From 0-14-0-80-60-11 sp049322355 (GTDB lineage Bacteria > Desulfobacterota > Desulfobaccia > Desulfobaccales > 0-14-0-80-60-11), in assembly GCA_049322355.1 (NCBI GenBank), contig JBMORG010000012.1, positions 1 through 64,000 of the forward strand: DNA of 64,000 nt, written 5' to 3'. This document shows positions 18,257-26,561 of the stretch, one piece after another. Under the pieces are notes generated by a model that was not told the origin of the DNA, made no database searches, and saw nothing but the letters and a program-made list of their open reading frames with translations. Numbering within the stretch: position 1 is the stretch's first letter; every line of letters begins with the position of its first letter. A program made the position numbers and the translations under genes.

Positions 18257-19147
18257 TTAATGGACCATTTTTTCGGCAATACGCAGTTTGGCGCTACGGG
18301 CCCGGGGATTGGCCTTGATTTCGGTCGGGGTCGGGGTGAGAGGTTTGCGGGTCAGGCGAGCCATCACCCCGGCCTTCTCCCAGGCCGCCATGCGATGCTT
18401 GACCAGCCGGTCCTCCAGGGAGTGGTAAGAGATGACCACCAGGCGCCCGCCTGGTTCCAACCAAGCCGGGACATGGTCTAAAAAGAAGGCTAACTCTTCC
18501 AACTCCAGATTAACGGCTATACGAAGGGCCTGGAAGACCCGGGTGGCATGATGCAGTCTCCCCCTGCGCCCTCCGGGTCCCTGGGCCTGTTCCGACACTT
18601 TCACCAATTGGCCGGTTGAATGGAAGGGGTGGCGGCGCCGCTCCTCCACCACCAGGCGCGCCAGGCGCCGGGCCCGGGGTTCCTCGCCGTACTCCCGGAA
18701 AATTTTTTCCAACTCGGCCCGGGAGGCACGGTTCAATAAGGTGGCCGCCGTAGGGCCGGGCCCTTCGGGGTTAAACCGCATGTCCAGAGGCTCATCCCCG
18801 GCAAAAGAAAAACCCCGATGCGATTGCTGTAACTGCAAGGAAGACAGGCCCAGGTCCAGCAGGATGCCTGCCACTCCCGGGCGTTGGGTTTCTTCCAGAA
18901 GTTCTCCCAAATGGGCGTAAGAGCGATGGAATAGTTGAAATCTGGAGGTGTGGCGGGCCAGCCGGACGGCGGCTGCCTGGAGTGCGTTGGAATCCCGATC
19001 CAGGCCCCAGAGCTCCCCCTCCGGGCCGCAGTGGTCCAGAATGGCCGCGGCATGCCCCCCCTCACCCACGGTGCCATCCACATACAGGCGGCCGGACCGG
19101 CAATTCAGGCCCACCAGCACCTCCCCCACCATCACCGGTTCATGCAC
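18257..19147 (-). CDS. rsmH: 16S rRNA m4C1402 methyltransferase RsmH (MraW)
   Basis: SAM-dependent N4-methyltransferase of 16S rRNA C1402. 296 residues from GTG 19147 (VHEPVMVGEVL). The SAM loop is DGTVGEGGHA and later family motifs are LDLGLSSLQLQQSHRGFSF, PLDMRFNPEG, RVFQALRIAVN and VISYHSLEDRLVK. It lies 17 bases past mraZ in the standard order. Confidence 0.97.
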   Translation of the reverse strand: MHEPVMVGEVLVGLNCRSGRLYVDGTVGEGGHAAAILDHCGPEGELWGLDRDSNALQAAAVRLARHTSRFQLFHRSYAHLGELLEETQRPGVAGILLDLGLSSLQLQQSHRGFSFAGDEPLDMRFNPEGPGPTAATLLNRASRAELEKIFREYGEEPRARRLARLVVEERRRHPFHSTGQLVKVSEQAQGPGGRRGRLHHATRVFQALRIAVNLELEELAFFLDHVPAWLEPGGRLVVISYHSLEDRLVKHRMAAWEKAGVMARLTRKPLTPTPTEIKANPRARSAKLRIAEKMVH

Positions 19148-19164
19148 CGGATTGTGGCCTGTGG

Positions 19165-19599
19165 TTAAATCAGTAATTCGTGCAATATCCCTTCGTCAAT
19201 ATTTTCTTTCCACTGATTGCGCTGGGACTCAAAGGTGCTCCGGTCCCAAATTTCAAAAGTTTTGACGGCTCCAACCACGCAGACTTCCCGGCTAAGCTTT
19301 GCGTAATCCCGCAGATTCGGAGAAATCAGGATGCGGCCCTGTCGGTCCAGGGCGCATTCTTCGGCGCCAGAAATTAGGAATCGCTGTAAGTTCCGTATCC
19401 TTTTGTCCAAGATTGGCTGCCTCGACAAGGCCTCTTCAAATTTGATCCATTCGGCCTGGGGAAAGACCAAGACATAATCCTCATAATTGGTAAGGACAAC
19501 ATGCTTATCCTTGCGCTCCCTGAGGATCTCCCGGTAGCGGGCCGGAATACTGACCCGACCTTTGTTATCCATGGTGTGGAAGTGGCTGCCGGTAAACAT
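19165..19599 (-). CDS. mraZ: Transcriptional regulator MraZ
   Basis: DNA-binding ring protein with two AbrB-like halves that represses the dcw promoter. 144 residues; the two SpoVT/AbrB-type repeats are near MDNKGRVSIPARYRE (10-24) and ALDRQGRILISPNLR (about 83-97). First gene of the cluster, with four regularly spaced TGGGA boxes directly upstream that fit autoregulation. Confidence 0.97.
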   Translation of the reverse strand: MFTGSHFHTMDNKGRVSIPARYREILRERKDKHVVLTNYEDYVLVFPQAEWIKFEEALSRQPILDKRIRNLQRFLISGAEECALDRQGRILISPNLRDYAKLSREVCVVGAVKTFEIWDRSTFESQRNQWKENIDEGILHELLI

Positions 19600-19609
19600 G
19601 GCCCTCTAT

Positions 19610-19644
19610 TCCCATCAATTCCCACTTTATTCCACTTTTTCCCA
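19610..19644 (-). promoter_or_regulatory. MraZ operator: four TGGGA-type boxes at 10-bp spacing
   Basis: On the minus strand TGGGA, TGGAA, TGGGA, TGGGA follow one another with exactly 5-base spacers (cores at 19640-44, 19630-34, 19620-24 and 19610-14). MraZ is known to bind direct repeats of this core at 10-bp period. They lie between the promoter -10 and the mraZ start. Confidence 0.85.
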
Positions 19645-19653
19645 CATGCTGTC

Positions 19654-19683
19654 AAAATAAGCCTCTTCTTAGGGAAATGTCAA
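19654..19683 (-). promoter_or_regulatory. dcw cluster promoter
   Basis: Consensus -35 TTGACA (19678-19683), 18-base spacer and -10 TATTTT (19654-19659; a 17-base spacer gives TTATTT). The start point would fall at the first MraZ box, so bound MraZ would block initiation or escape. Confidence 0.7.
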
Positions 19684-19960
19684 GAAAAAAGATAAGAAAA
19701 AAAGAAAAATATTCCCCAAGAAATCTTCCGGAGGTCACGCAATTCCAGGAAAAAGGGGAGAGGTAGGATCGTGGACCCCTGTTTTCAATAGGCCAGATGG
19801 ATTGGAAGAGTTTGTTAAGATTTTAAAAATAGAATATTATATTAGCGATATTAATAAGTTATGAAAAGCCAGCGAGTCCGGTGGGGGGTGGCGGAGAGGC
19901 GGGTGAGTGGCGATTGCAGCGTGGAGCAAAGGTTTGGTTTGGGCTCGCCGGATATCCTGA
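19684..19960. other. Intergenic, no gene recognised
   Basis: A poly-purine AT-rich stretch (agaaaaaagataagaaaaaaag at its left, written on the plus strand) upstream of the dcw promoter could serve as an UP-element. The rest, up to the ruvX stop, shows no convincing frame or structure. Confidence 0.5.
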
Positions 19961-20416
19961 TCAGGCCGGCCCCCGGGAATCCAGATAACTCTGCAAAATT
20001 AGCACCGCGGCCAGTTGATCCACCACCTGGCGCCGGCGCTTGCGGCTCACATCTGCGTGAATCAGCAACCGTTCGGCCGCGGCGGTGGTGAGGCGTTCAT
20101 CCCAGGGGATGATTTCGACCCCCAGAGCCTCGCCCAGATCGCCGGCGAATTCCATGATGCCGGAGGCTGCTGCCCCCGGGCGGCCGTCCATATGTCGTGG
20201 CAGCCCCACCACGATCCGCTGGACCTGATAATGCCGGGCGACTTGTAGGATGTGGTCCAGATCGGCTTCCCGGTTGCGGCGGATCCACACTTCCAACCCC
20301 TGGGCCGTTATCCCCAAAGGATCGCTCACGGCCAGGCCGATGCGTTTCTGGCCCATATCCAAACAGAGAATCCGGCCGGCTTCGCGTTTGGGAAAAGACT
20401 GGTGGGCTGCCATCAT
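19961..20416 (-). CDS. ruvX: Holliday junction resolvase-like / pre-16S rRNA nuclease YqgF
   Basis: RNase H-fold nuclease implicated in 16S rRNA 5' maturation. 151 residues. Motifs: LCLDMGQKRIGLAVSDPLG with the first catalytic Asp, IVVGLPRHMDG, PWDERLTTAAAERLL with the DER motif, and VDQLAAVLILQSYLD with the last Asp. Its ATG overlaps the stop of the upstream O-antigen ligase-like gene by 4 bases, so it is co-transcribed with envelope genes rather than with the usual alaS/yqgE. Confidence 0.93.
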   Translation of the reverse strand: MMAAHQSFPKREAGRILCLDMGQKRIGLAVSDPLGITAQGLEVWIRRNREADLDHILQVARHYQVQRIVVGLPRHMDGRPGAAASGIMEFAGDLGEALGVEIIPWDERLTTAAAERLLIHADVSRKRRRQVVDQLAAVLILQSYLDSRGPA

Positions 20417-21711
20417 GAGACCTCAGGGCGCAACCCGGCAACTACCGGTTCTGATTCCAAAACCTTGGCGGCGGCAGGATATGCGGCCATGATCCCCAAC
20501 TGCACATGAAACAGCCAGTTAACCGGGGGAGAGAGCAGAGAGTCGTAGGTCAAAGAATGGAAGGCAAGACCGCCTATCACCAGGATCCTGTACCAATCAG
20601 TGGTGGCCGCGGTGGGAGAGGACCATAAAAATCGAACATATCTTACCACTATAAAGATGACCAAACCCAGGTAAAGAAGCGTCATCAGGCTGCCCAGTTC
20701 CACCAGGGCCGTAAGGATCATATTATCAAAGGTTTGGAGTTGTTCGACAATGAGACTAAAATCATTAAGGTCTTGATTATATAGTTGATAGTCTTTTAGA
20801 TATCGAGCATGAGTAAAAGGGCGCAAGCCGATACCCATGATGGGATGAGTTTCCCAAATATGCCGAGCGAAGTTATAGAGTTCCACGCGATGCAATACAC
20901 TGACATAACGGGGAACCTTAGGGTCCAAGCGGGCGTAAAACCGCCGGCATTGCAGGGAGAAAAGCAGGGCAAAAACCAAAATTAAGGAAATTACAAGATA
21001 TTTTCTGCGACGTACGAGAAAAATTAACCCCAGTCCCAGCATGGCGGCCACTGCCAGCCAGGTACCCCGCTTGTGGGCGTAAAAGATCAGGATGCCGCCT
21101 AAAAAGAGTAGTAAACCTCCAAGCATCCGGGTTTTGTACGCTTTCGAAACAAGCAGGCCCACCGGGCCGCTGGACAGCAAGATGATCACGGTTCCCAAGG
21201 GAATGGGGTGAAACGTAAAAAGCTGAAAAACTCCGGGACCATAGCCTTTCACCAGCCAGAAAGCAAGCTCGACGGGAACAATAATAGCCAGACAGGCACA
21301 ACAGAACCAGTCGAAGAACCGACGCCGGTCAGAGCTGGTGAATAAAAACATGGAAGTCCACAATGCGAAGACCCCGGTAAGGAGAAAGGTGCGGGTGGGG
21401 GAAAGGGAGTTGGAGGGTGAATCACTTAAATATATGTTTAGGCCTCCAAGAATTATTATGGAGACAATCAGGATGATTTCCAGGCGGCGGGTTTTATCCT
21501 CGATAGTCTGCCAAGAATAAGCCAGACATAATATTAGCCAGGGAAATATATAGATGATAATTTTTGTCAGGGATGAAATGCTATTTCCCAATATGTTGGG
21601 AGACCATAAAAGGATAATATAAGCCCCGGACCCCAGTAAGGAATAGAAGGCCAGTTTATTCAAGACAGGGGAATTAATAATAGGCGAGAGAAACTTCATA
21701 GACAGCATCAA
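20413..21711 (-). CDS. O-antigen ligase / polymerase-like membrane protein
   Basis: Polytopic protein of 432 residues with about 12 membrane segments. The Wzy_C-type loop is recognisable: HKRGTWLAVAAMLGLGL and a large extracytoplasmic loop with HRVELYNFARHIWETHPIMGIGL before the last segments. That loop, with its conserved Arg and His, is characteristic of the O-antigen ligase (WaaL)/polymerase (Wzy) superfamily. It could equally be a ligase, a polymerase or an exopolysaccharide protein. Third gene of a run GT39, coiled-coil protein, this gene, ruvX. Confidence 0.75.
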   Translation of the reverse strand: MMLSMKFLSPIINSPVLNKLAFYSLLGSGAYIILLWSPNILGNSISSLTKIIIYIFPWLILCLAYSWQTIEDKTRRLEIILIVSIIILGGLNIYLSDSPSNSLSPTRTFLLTGVFALWTSMFLFTSSDRRRFFDWFCCACLAIIVPVELAFWLVKGYGPGVFQLFTFHPIPLGTVIILLSSGPVGLLVSKAYKTRMLGGLLLFLGGILIFYAHKRGTWLAVAAMLGLGLIFLVRRRKYLVISLILVFALLFSLQCRRFYARLDPKVPRYVSVLHRVELYNFARHIWETHPIMGIGLRPFTHARYLKDYQLYNQDLNDFSLIVEQLQTFDNMILTALVELGSLMTLLYLGLVIFIVVRYVRFLWSSPTAATTDWYRILVIGGLAFHSLTYDSLLSPPVNWLFHVQLGIMAAYPAAAKVLESEPVVAGLRPEVS

Positions 21712-21722
21712 ATGATAGCAAC

Positions 21723-22316
21723 TTAAAATTTCTTTCTGGATCCTTCCAAGTGATTTAATTGTTCGGCTAGCGTATCGAGGGTGTGCGTATAGGTTTGGAA
21801 GATGGCCCGGATGTCCTGAAGTTCGCCTTTAGTTTCTTTAGTCCCTGGGTTTCCGGCTACTATGGCGTCATTATGGGATGAGGATCGTTGCAGGGATTGT
21901 AACTTGGCGTCTATGTATTTCAGCTTTCTGACCACAAAGACCCGGTCTTTTTTGGCCGCATGAAGCGCGGCCTGCCAAACCGGGTCCGAATTAGGCTGTA
22001 CGCAATTGCCGGACTGAGGGGCAGGGGAGCCGGCCAATGACAAGCCAGAGGGGTGGGGATTGGAACTTTCCAGCGGCATGCAGAGTCCGTTTAGTTTCTC
22101 CACCTCAGTCCGTAAAGATTTCAGCCCCTTTTCAATTTTGGCAAAGTCCTCTCTTATTAAATTAATCTGGATGTCATAGTATTTTCCCGGGGACAACCAG
22201 GTTTGCACTTCGTAGAGTTGAACGAAACCCGCGACGAAAAACAGGAGCAAACCGGAGGCGAGGAGCAGTTTCCCCCATATAGAGTGACTATGGTTGGGCA
22301 GGTTGGTTTTTTTCAT
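21723..22316 (-). CDS. Single-pass membrane protein with coiled coil, unknown function
   Basis: 197 residues, not recognised. A basic N-terminus is followed by one membrane segment (about 15-36), then a predicted extracytoplasmic part with heptad-like stretches (IREDFAKIEKGLKSLRTEVEKL and IRAIFQTYTHTLDTLAEQL), separated by a Ser/Pro/Gly-rich loop with two Cys. It overlaps the end of the GT39 gene by 29 bases and precedes the O-antigen ligase-like gene by 11, so it could be a partner or length regulator of that polysaccharide machinery; this is inference from position. Confidence 0.6.
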   Translation of the reverse strand: MKKTNLPNHSHSIWGKLLLASGLLLFFVAGFVQLYEVQTWLSPGKYYDIQINLIREDFAKIEKGLKSLRTEVEKLNGLCMPLESSNPHPSGLSLAGSPAPQSGNCVQPNSDPVWQAALHAAKKDRVFVVRKLKYIDAKLQSLQRSSSHNDAIVAGNPGTKETKGELQDIRAIFQTYTHTLDTLAEQLNHLEGSRKKF

Positions 22317-23892
22317 AGATCACTAGAGGAGACACCGACTCCATGGGAGGAATGAACCGGTGAAAATAAGGATCCGGTTGATTGCCGAAGATTTCGTCTT
22401 CGTGGGGCAGGGTTAGCTGTCGATAAGCCCCGGGTTGCGAGATCAGGTACCTGATAAGCTTTTCGGAGTCATTCAGGTCATACTGCCGGTTCCAGCGGGT
22501 GTGCCAGCGCAACACCAGCCAGTCCGGATCCTTGTCCGTATGGGGGTGTCCCTGAAGCCCGCCTATTACCTGGCAAGAAGTATAAAACTCCAAAGGCAGG
22601 TCGCCGTAGGTGGTTAGAATCGTCTGCCCCGGTTCAGCCTGGCCCCGAAAAAACTTGACGAGATTATAATTTACATCCGGGTAAGGCGATCTCAGTTCGG
22701 TAAGAAATAGTTTCAGGGGAATATTGGGATACGACAGCATGTGTGAGTCATTATGAAGGGGGCGATTGATGATTCCCAGCCAATCCATGGGCAAAATAAA
22801 CAGCCAGTTGGTGCCCAACAGAAGCAGGCCCAACAAGGCTCCGGAGAATTTGTGGTAGCGCCAGGCCCGGCAAATAACCCAGGCCATCGCGATGGTGCAT
22901 AAGGGATAGAGGTGAACCAGGTAGCGCAGTTCGCATTGCGGGGCGGGTGTCAAGATTATGATGTTACTAAGGGCAAGTACGGAAATAAATAAGATGAATC
23001 TTTCCGCGGGGTCCGCCAAAAACCCCGGACGGGTTGCAAAGTTCCGGCCCCAATGCCATAGCATGTAGGCCGCCAACGGCGCCGGGAACATGAATTCCAG
23101 AAAGTCGATGTAGTACTGCTCCAGATTAGACAGGATTACCCTTAGGCTCACCATCATGGCCTGTTGCTGGATGCGAAACAGAAACAAGCCCGGGAGAATA
23201 AGGAGGGCGGTGCCTGCTATGAGTAAGAGAACCCTGGTCCAGCGAATCTCGGAGTAATAGAGGAGAACCGCAGCAATCGTCAGAGCGGCGACATAAGAGA
23301 GGAAGAGGAGGTAATTCGTATAAAACAGGAGGGCCAGGGATAGACAGAACAGAAGAGCCGGGAGGGGTTTGGACTGCCAGTTCTCCCGAAAGGCGTAGAG
23401 GTTGATGAGAGTAAGAAGGGTGCCCAGGCTGTAATACCGGCATTGGCGGGCATAAAGGAGAAAAACCACAGAAGTGGCCAAAAGCAGTGCGGCCAGGCAA
23501 GCCCAGGCCCGATCGCCAAAATTGCGATAAATCAGTTGGTAAACCAACCATATGCAGGCAATTCCCATCAGGGCGAAGGGAAGACGCCCGGCGTAAGTGG
23601 TGAGGCCGCCGATTTTAAACGCGGCCGCGGTTACAAAAATTTGCAGCCAGGGCGACCAACGCCATAAAAAGTTCTGGTCATACTCCTTCCCTTGTTCCTG
23701 GGAGATGATATTCACCCCGTCATAAGCCCGGGGCTGCCCGTATATCAAGACATTGCGAGCCAGATTGGCCGTCTCGGCTTCGTCCTGCCAGAAAGGCCGG
23801 TGGTCCAGCTGAAACAACAGGAGAAAGGCTCCCAAAGCCAGAATACTTAATAAGGGCAGTGCATGATAAATCCGGTGGGAGGGTTCAGTCAT
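22288..23892 (-). CDS. GT39-family (ArnT/PMT-like) membrane glycosyltransferase
   Basis: Integral membrane glycosyltransferase using a lipid-linked sugar donor. 534 residues with about 11-12 membrane segments. The first loop carries the acidic pair in RPFWQDEAETA (D37/E38), the expected catalytic site of the family, followed by a loop and membrane segments, and a soluble C-terminal domain of about 150 residues (TYGDLPLEFYTSCQV). Substrate unknown; lipid A, glycan or protein acceptors are all possible. It heads the run leading to ruvX. Confidence 0.8.
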   Translation of the reverse strand: MTEPSHRIYHALPLLSILALGAFLLLFQLDHRPFWQDEAETANLARNVLIYGQPRAYDGVNIISQEQGKEYDQNFLWRWSPWLQIFVTAAAFKIGGLTTYAGRLPFALMGIACIWLVYQLIYRNFGDRAWACLAALLLATSVVFLLYARQCRYYSLGTLLTLINLYAFRENWQSKPLPALLFCLSLALLFYTNYLLFLSYVAALTIAAVLLYYSEIRWTRVLLLIAGTALLILPGLFLFRIQQQAMMVSLRVILSNLEQYYIDFLEFMFPAPLAAYMLWHWGRNFATRPGFLADPAERFILFISVLALSNIIILTPAPQCELRYLVHLYPLCTIAMAWVICRAWRYHKFSGALLGLLLLGTNWLFILPMDWLGIINRPLHNDSHMLSYPNIPLKLFLTELRSPYPDVNYNLVKFFRGQAEPGQTILTTYGDLPLEFYTSCQVIGGLQGHPHTDKDPDWLVLRWHTRWNRQYDLNDSEKLIRYLISQPGAYRQLTLPHEDEIFGNQPDPYFHRFIPPMESVSPLVIYEKNQPAQP

Positions 23893-24050
23893 GACTTTAA
23901 GCTTGGGAAAGGCCTTGTGAGAAGTGATTATGCCGGGCGCGCCGGCGGCTGCCGAAGCTGCAAAGATTCATATCGTGACATTGTACTTGAGATTTCATTT
24001 TTTTTCAAAACCTGATACAAGGCCATGAGGCTGACTTTAATCCAGTTACA

Positions 24051-24458
24051 CTATTCAGACAACAGCCAGACGGCCACCAGGGCCAAGGCAAGACCCACCA
24101 GATGACGCAGGGTCAGGGCTTCCCGGAGGAAAATCCAACTCAGAACCACGGTGACCGCGGGATAGAGCGCAGTGAGGGGCACTACCACCAGGGCCGGGCC
24201 CCGGGCCAGGGCCTCCAGGAAAAAGAGCAACGCCACCGCCATGGCAATCCCGGAAGCCAAGGCGGCGCCGATTCCCCAAGGCTGCCAGGAGACCGGTCCC
24301 AGTCCTACCGCGATGATATATGCGACCACTACCAGGTGCCCTGAAATAGTGATGAGATAGACCGCCGGAGAAGGCAAGTGTTGGGCGGCCACCTTCCCTA
24401 AAAAACCCCACACTCCCCACAATCCCAAAGCCAGTAAAGAAAACCCCAGCCAGTTCAT
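24051..24458 (-). CDS. Small EamA/DMT-family transporter
   Basis: 135 residues with four to five membrane segments, corresponding to one EamA repeat (LTALYPAVTVVLSWIFLREALTLRHLVGLALALVAVWLL). Most DMT transporters have two repeats; single-repeat members act as dimers. Substrate unknown. It is transcribed away from the neighbouring flavoprotein. Confidence 0.75.
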   Translation of the reverse strand: MNWLGFSLLALGLWGVWGFLGKVAAQHLPSPAVYLITISGHLVVVAYIIAVGLGPVSWQPWGIGAALASGIAMAVALLFFLEALARGPALVVVPLTALYPAVTVVLSWIFLREALTLRHLVGLALALVAVWLLSE

Positions 24459-24594
24459 GGTCCTCCGCCAATCTTGCCAGCCGCCAGTCTTTCATCTATT
24501 ATACGAATATACGAAAGAAGGCTTCAGCACAAGGACCAATTGCTTTTTCTTCCATTGCCGCTCACTTAGAAGTGTTGCTGGAATCAGGCGAAAT

Positions 24595-25776
24595 ATGGCA
24601 CCATCCGGGGCGACCTGCGACGTCGCCATCATCGGCGCCGGCCCCGCAGGAGCCACTCTGGCCTACAAACTGCTGCAGGGGGGGCTTAAGCCTGTCCTAA
24701 TCGACAAGGCAGTCTTTCCCCGGGGGAAAGTCTGTGGCGGCGGCCTGACATTCAAAGCCTTAAAGTTGCTGCCAACGGATTTGAATGAGGTCCGAGAAAA
24801 TGAGATTTGCCAAGTGGAATTGAGCTTTGGGCTTCGCCAAAGCTTCACCAAGTCCTCTCCTCAACCTCTGCTTTACACGGTAGAGCGGAAACGCCTTGAC
24901 ACCGCCCTGGTGGACCGGGTGCGGCGGGCCGGCGGAGAGGTCATAGATGGGGAATGCCTGGAGCAGATTACCACTGGCACCAGGGACGCCTTAACCATAG
25001 TCACTTCCAGGAGAAGCCTCAAGACCCGGGTCGTGGTGGGAGCCGATGGCGCCAGGAGCACGGTAGCCAGAAGCGTCGGCCTGAAGCCGGTGGATTTTTT
25101 CCACCTGGGGCTTCAGGGGGAAGTTCTCCAAAGGCTGATCCCCCGAAAATCTTTTGAATCCGGTCGAACAATTTTTCTGGATATGGGAAGTTTCCCTGAC
25201 GGCTATGCCTGGGGCTTTCCCCGGGGGAACCTCCTGGTTCTCGGGGTCATGGGCCTGGCGCATCGGGGGAAACAACTCAAGGAGTATTGTGCCCACCTGC
25301 TGGCTCATCTGGGTCTGAAGCAGCACACCTTCCCCTTAAAAGCCCACCTCATTCCCCACCGGGTAACTGCCAAACCCATCGTGAAGGACCGGGTTCTTTT
25401 GGTGGGCGATGCCGCGGGGTTGACGGATTTCTGGACCGGGGAAGGTATCTGCTTTGCGTTGGCCAGCGCTCACTTTGCTGGCCGCCAAATCCTCAAGTTT
25501 TTCCAAGGGGATGCCGAGGCCCTAAACAACTACCAGGTCCAGGTGGACCGGGAGATCACCCCGGAGCTGCAGGCCTCCTATCAGTTTTCCAGATTATTTA
25601 ATTACCTCGGTCCTCTGGCCTTCAGGTTTCTAGGCCATTATGATTATCCGTGGGAAGTCTTTTGCCGTATCATGCGGGGGGACCGGTCTTTTGTGGAGAT
25701 CAAAAAACGCTTTAGACCGAATATCTTCTTGCGTAAGCTCCTGGTAAAATCTGCCAGAAACCAACCTTTGGCCTGA
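24595..25776 (+). CDS. Geranylgeranyl reductase-family FAD-dependent oxidoreductase
   Basis: 393 residues from ATG 24595; the open frame to 24457 overlaps the divergent gene and has no family match. It has an N-terminal FAD dinucleotide fold (DVAIIGAGPAGATLAYKLL), FPRGKVCGGGLTFKAL, a middle GADGARSTVARS, and the C-terminal FAD-ribityl motif VGDAAGLTDFWTGEGI. The family reduces isoprenoid double bonds, for example in menaquinone side chains or lipids; the substrate here is not known. It is followed closely by ugpQ and an acyl-activating enzyme, suggesting a lipid role. Confidence 0.85.
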   Translation: MAPSGATCDVAIIGAGPAGATLAYKLLQGGLKPVLIDKAVFPRGKVCGGGLTFKALKLLPTDLNEVRENEICQVELSFGLRQSFTKSSPQPLLYTVERKRLDTALVDRVRRAGGEVIDGECLEQITTGTRDALTIVTSRRSLKTRVVVGADGARSTVARSVGLKPVDFFHLGLQGEVLQRLIPRKSFESGRTIFLDMGSFPDGYAWGFPRGNLLVLGVMGLAHRGKQLKEYCAHLLAHLGLKQHTFPLKAHLIPHRVTAKPIVKDRVLLVGDAAGLTDFWTGEGICFALASAHFAGRQILKFFQGDAEALNNYQVQVDREITPELQASYQFSRLFNYLGPLAFRFLGHYDYPWEVFCRIMRGDRSFVEIKKRFRPNIFLRKLLVKSARNQPLA

Positions 25777-25788
25777 AGAAAGGTAGTT

Positions 25789-26478
25789 ATGGCAAAGATC
25801 ATAGGACACCGGGGAGCCCCGGTGGAGGAACCGGAAAACACCCTGAAGTCGTTTCAAAGGGCCCTGGACCTGGGGGTGGCCGGGGTGGAACTGGACGTCC
25901 AGCTCACTAAAGACGGCCGCCTGGCAGTAATCCATGATGAAACCCTGGACCGGACTACCAATGGCCGGGGGCCGGTGCAAAACTTAACCTTGGCGGAACT
26001 GCAACGCCTGGATGCCGGGCGGGGGGAGTCCGTGCCCTCCCTGGAGGAGGTCTTTGACCTGGTCAAGGGCAGGGCTCACCTGTTGGTGGAACTGAAACAA
26101 CCACAGGCCGCGCCGGCTTTGCTGCGCTTTTTCCAGCAGCACCGGGCCTTTGAGTCCGCCACCGCCATTTCTTTCTGGCATCCGGCGGTCAAGGCCCTTA
26201 AGGAGCAAGAGCCGCGTCTGAAAACCGGCGCCCTCATGGTGGGCTGCCCGGCGGACCCCGTGGGCCTGGCCCGGGCCGCCCGGGCCGGCACCCTGGTGCT
26301 GAACTATCGCTACGTTAACCCGGAACTGGTGAACGCCGCTTACAGCCAGGGAATCAGGATCATCGTTTGGAATATTGACGATCCGGAAGTTCTCAAGCCA
26401 TACCTGGCTATGAACCTGGAAGCCATTTGCACCAACCGGCCCCGGGAGATTATTTCAGCAGTTAGCGGTTTGCAGTGA
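25789..26478 (+). CDS. ugpQ: Glycerophosphodiester phosphodiesterase
   Basis: Hydrolyses glycerophosphodiesters to glycerol-3-phosphate and an alcohol. 229 residues, no signal peptide, so cytoplasmic. The GDPD signature IGHRGAPVEEPENTLKSF carries the catalytic His, and ELDVQLTKDGRLAVIHDETLDRTTNG gives the metal-binding Glu-x-Asp and second His; VWNIDDPEVL is the C-terminal part. It lies 12 bases past the reductase. Confidence 0.93.
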   Translation: MAKIIGHRGAPVEEPENTLKSFQRALDLGVAGVELDVQLTKDGRLAVIHDETLDRTTNGRGPVQNLTLAELQRLDAGRGESVPSLEEVFDLVKGRAHLLVELKQPQAAPALLRFFQQHRAFESATAISFWHPAVKALKEQEPRLKTGALMVGCPADPVGLARAARAGTLVLNYRYVNPELVNAAYSQGIRIIVWNIDDPEVLKPYLAMNLEAICTNRPREIISAVSGLQ

Positions 26479-26480
26479 TG

Positions 26481-26522
26481 TAGGGCGGGCATTGCCCGCC
26501 AAAGATGGTGCGCGGTGCGCAT
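26481..26522. repeat. GC-rich hairpin repeat (gcgggc..gcccgc, gtgcgc)
   Basis: Element with two small palindromes (gggcgggcattgcccgcc and ggtgcgcggtgcgc). Related copies lie at 31495, 31637 and, partly, 1826 and 29311. Confidence 0.7.
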
Positions 26523-26561
26523 TCTACAGCAAAGGCAGAAAAGCCTGTGCCCCTAAAGATT

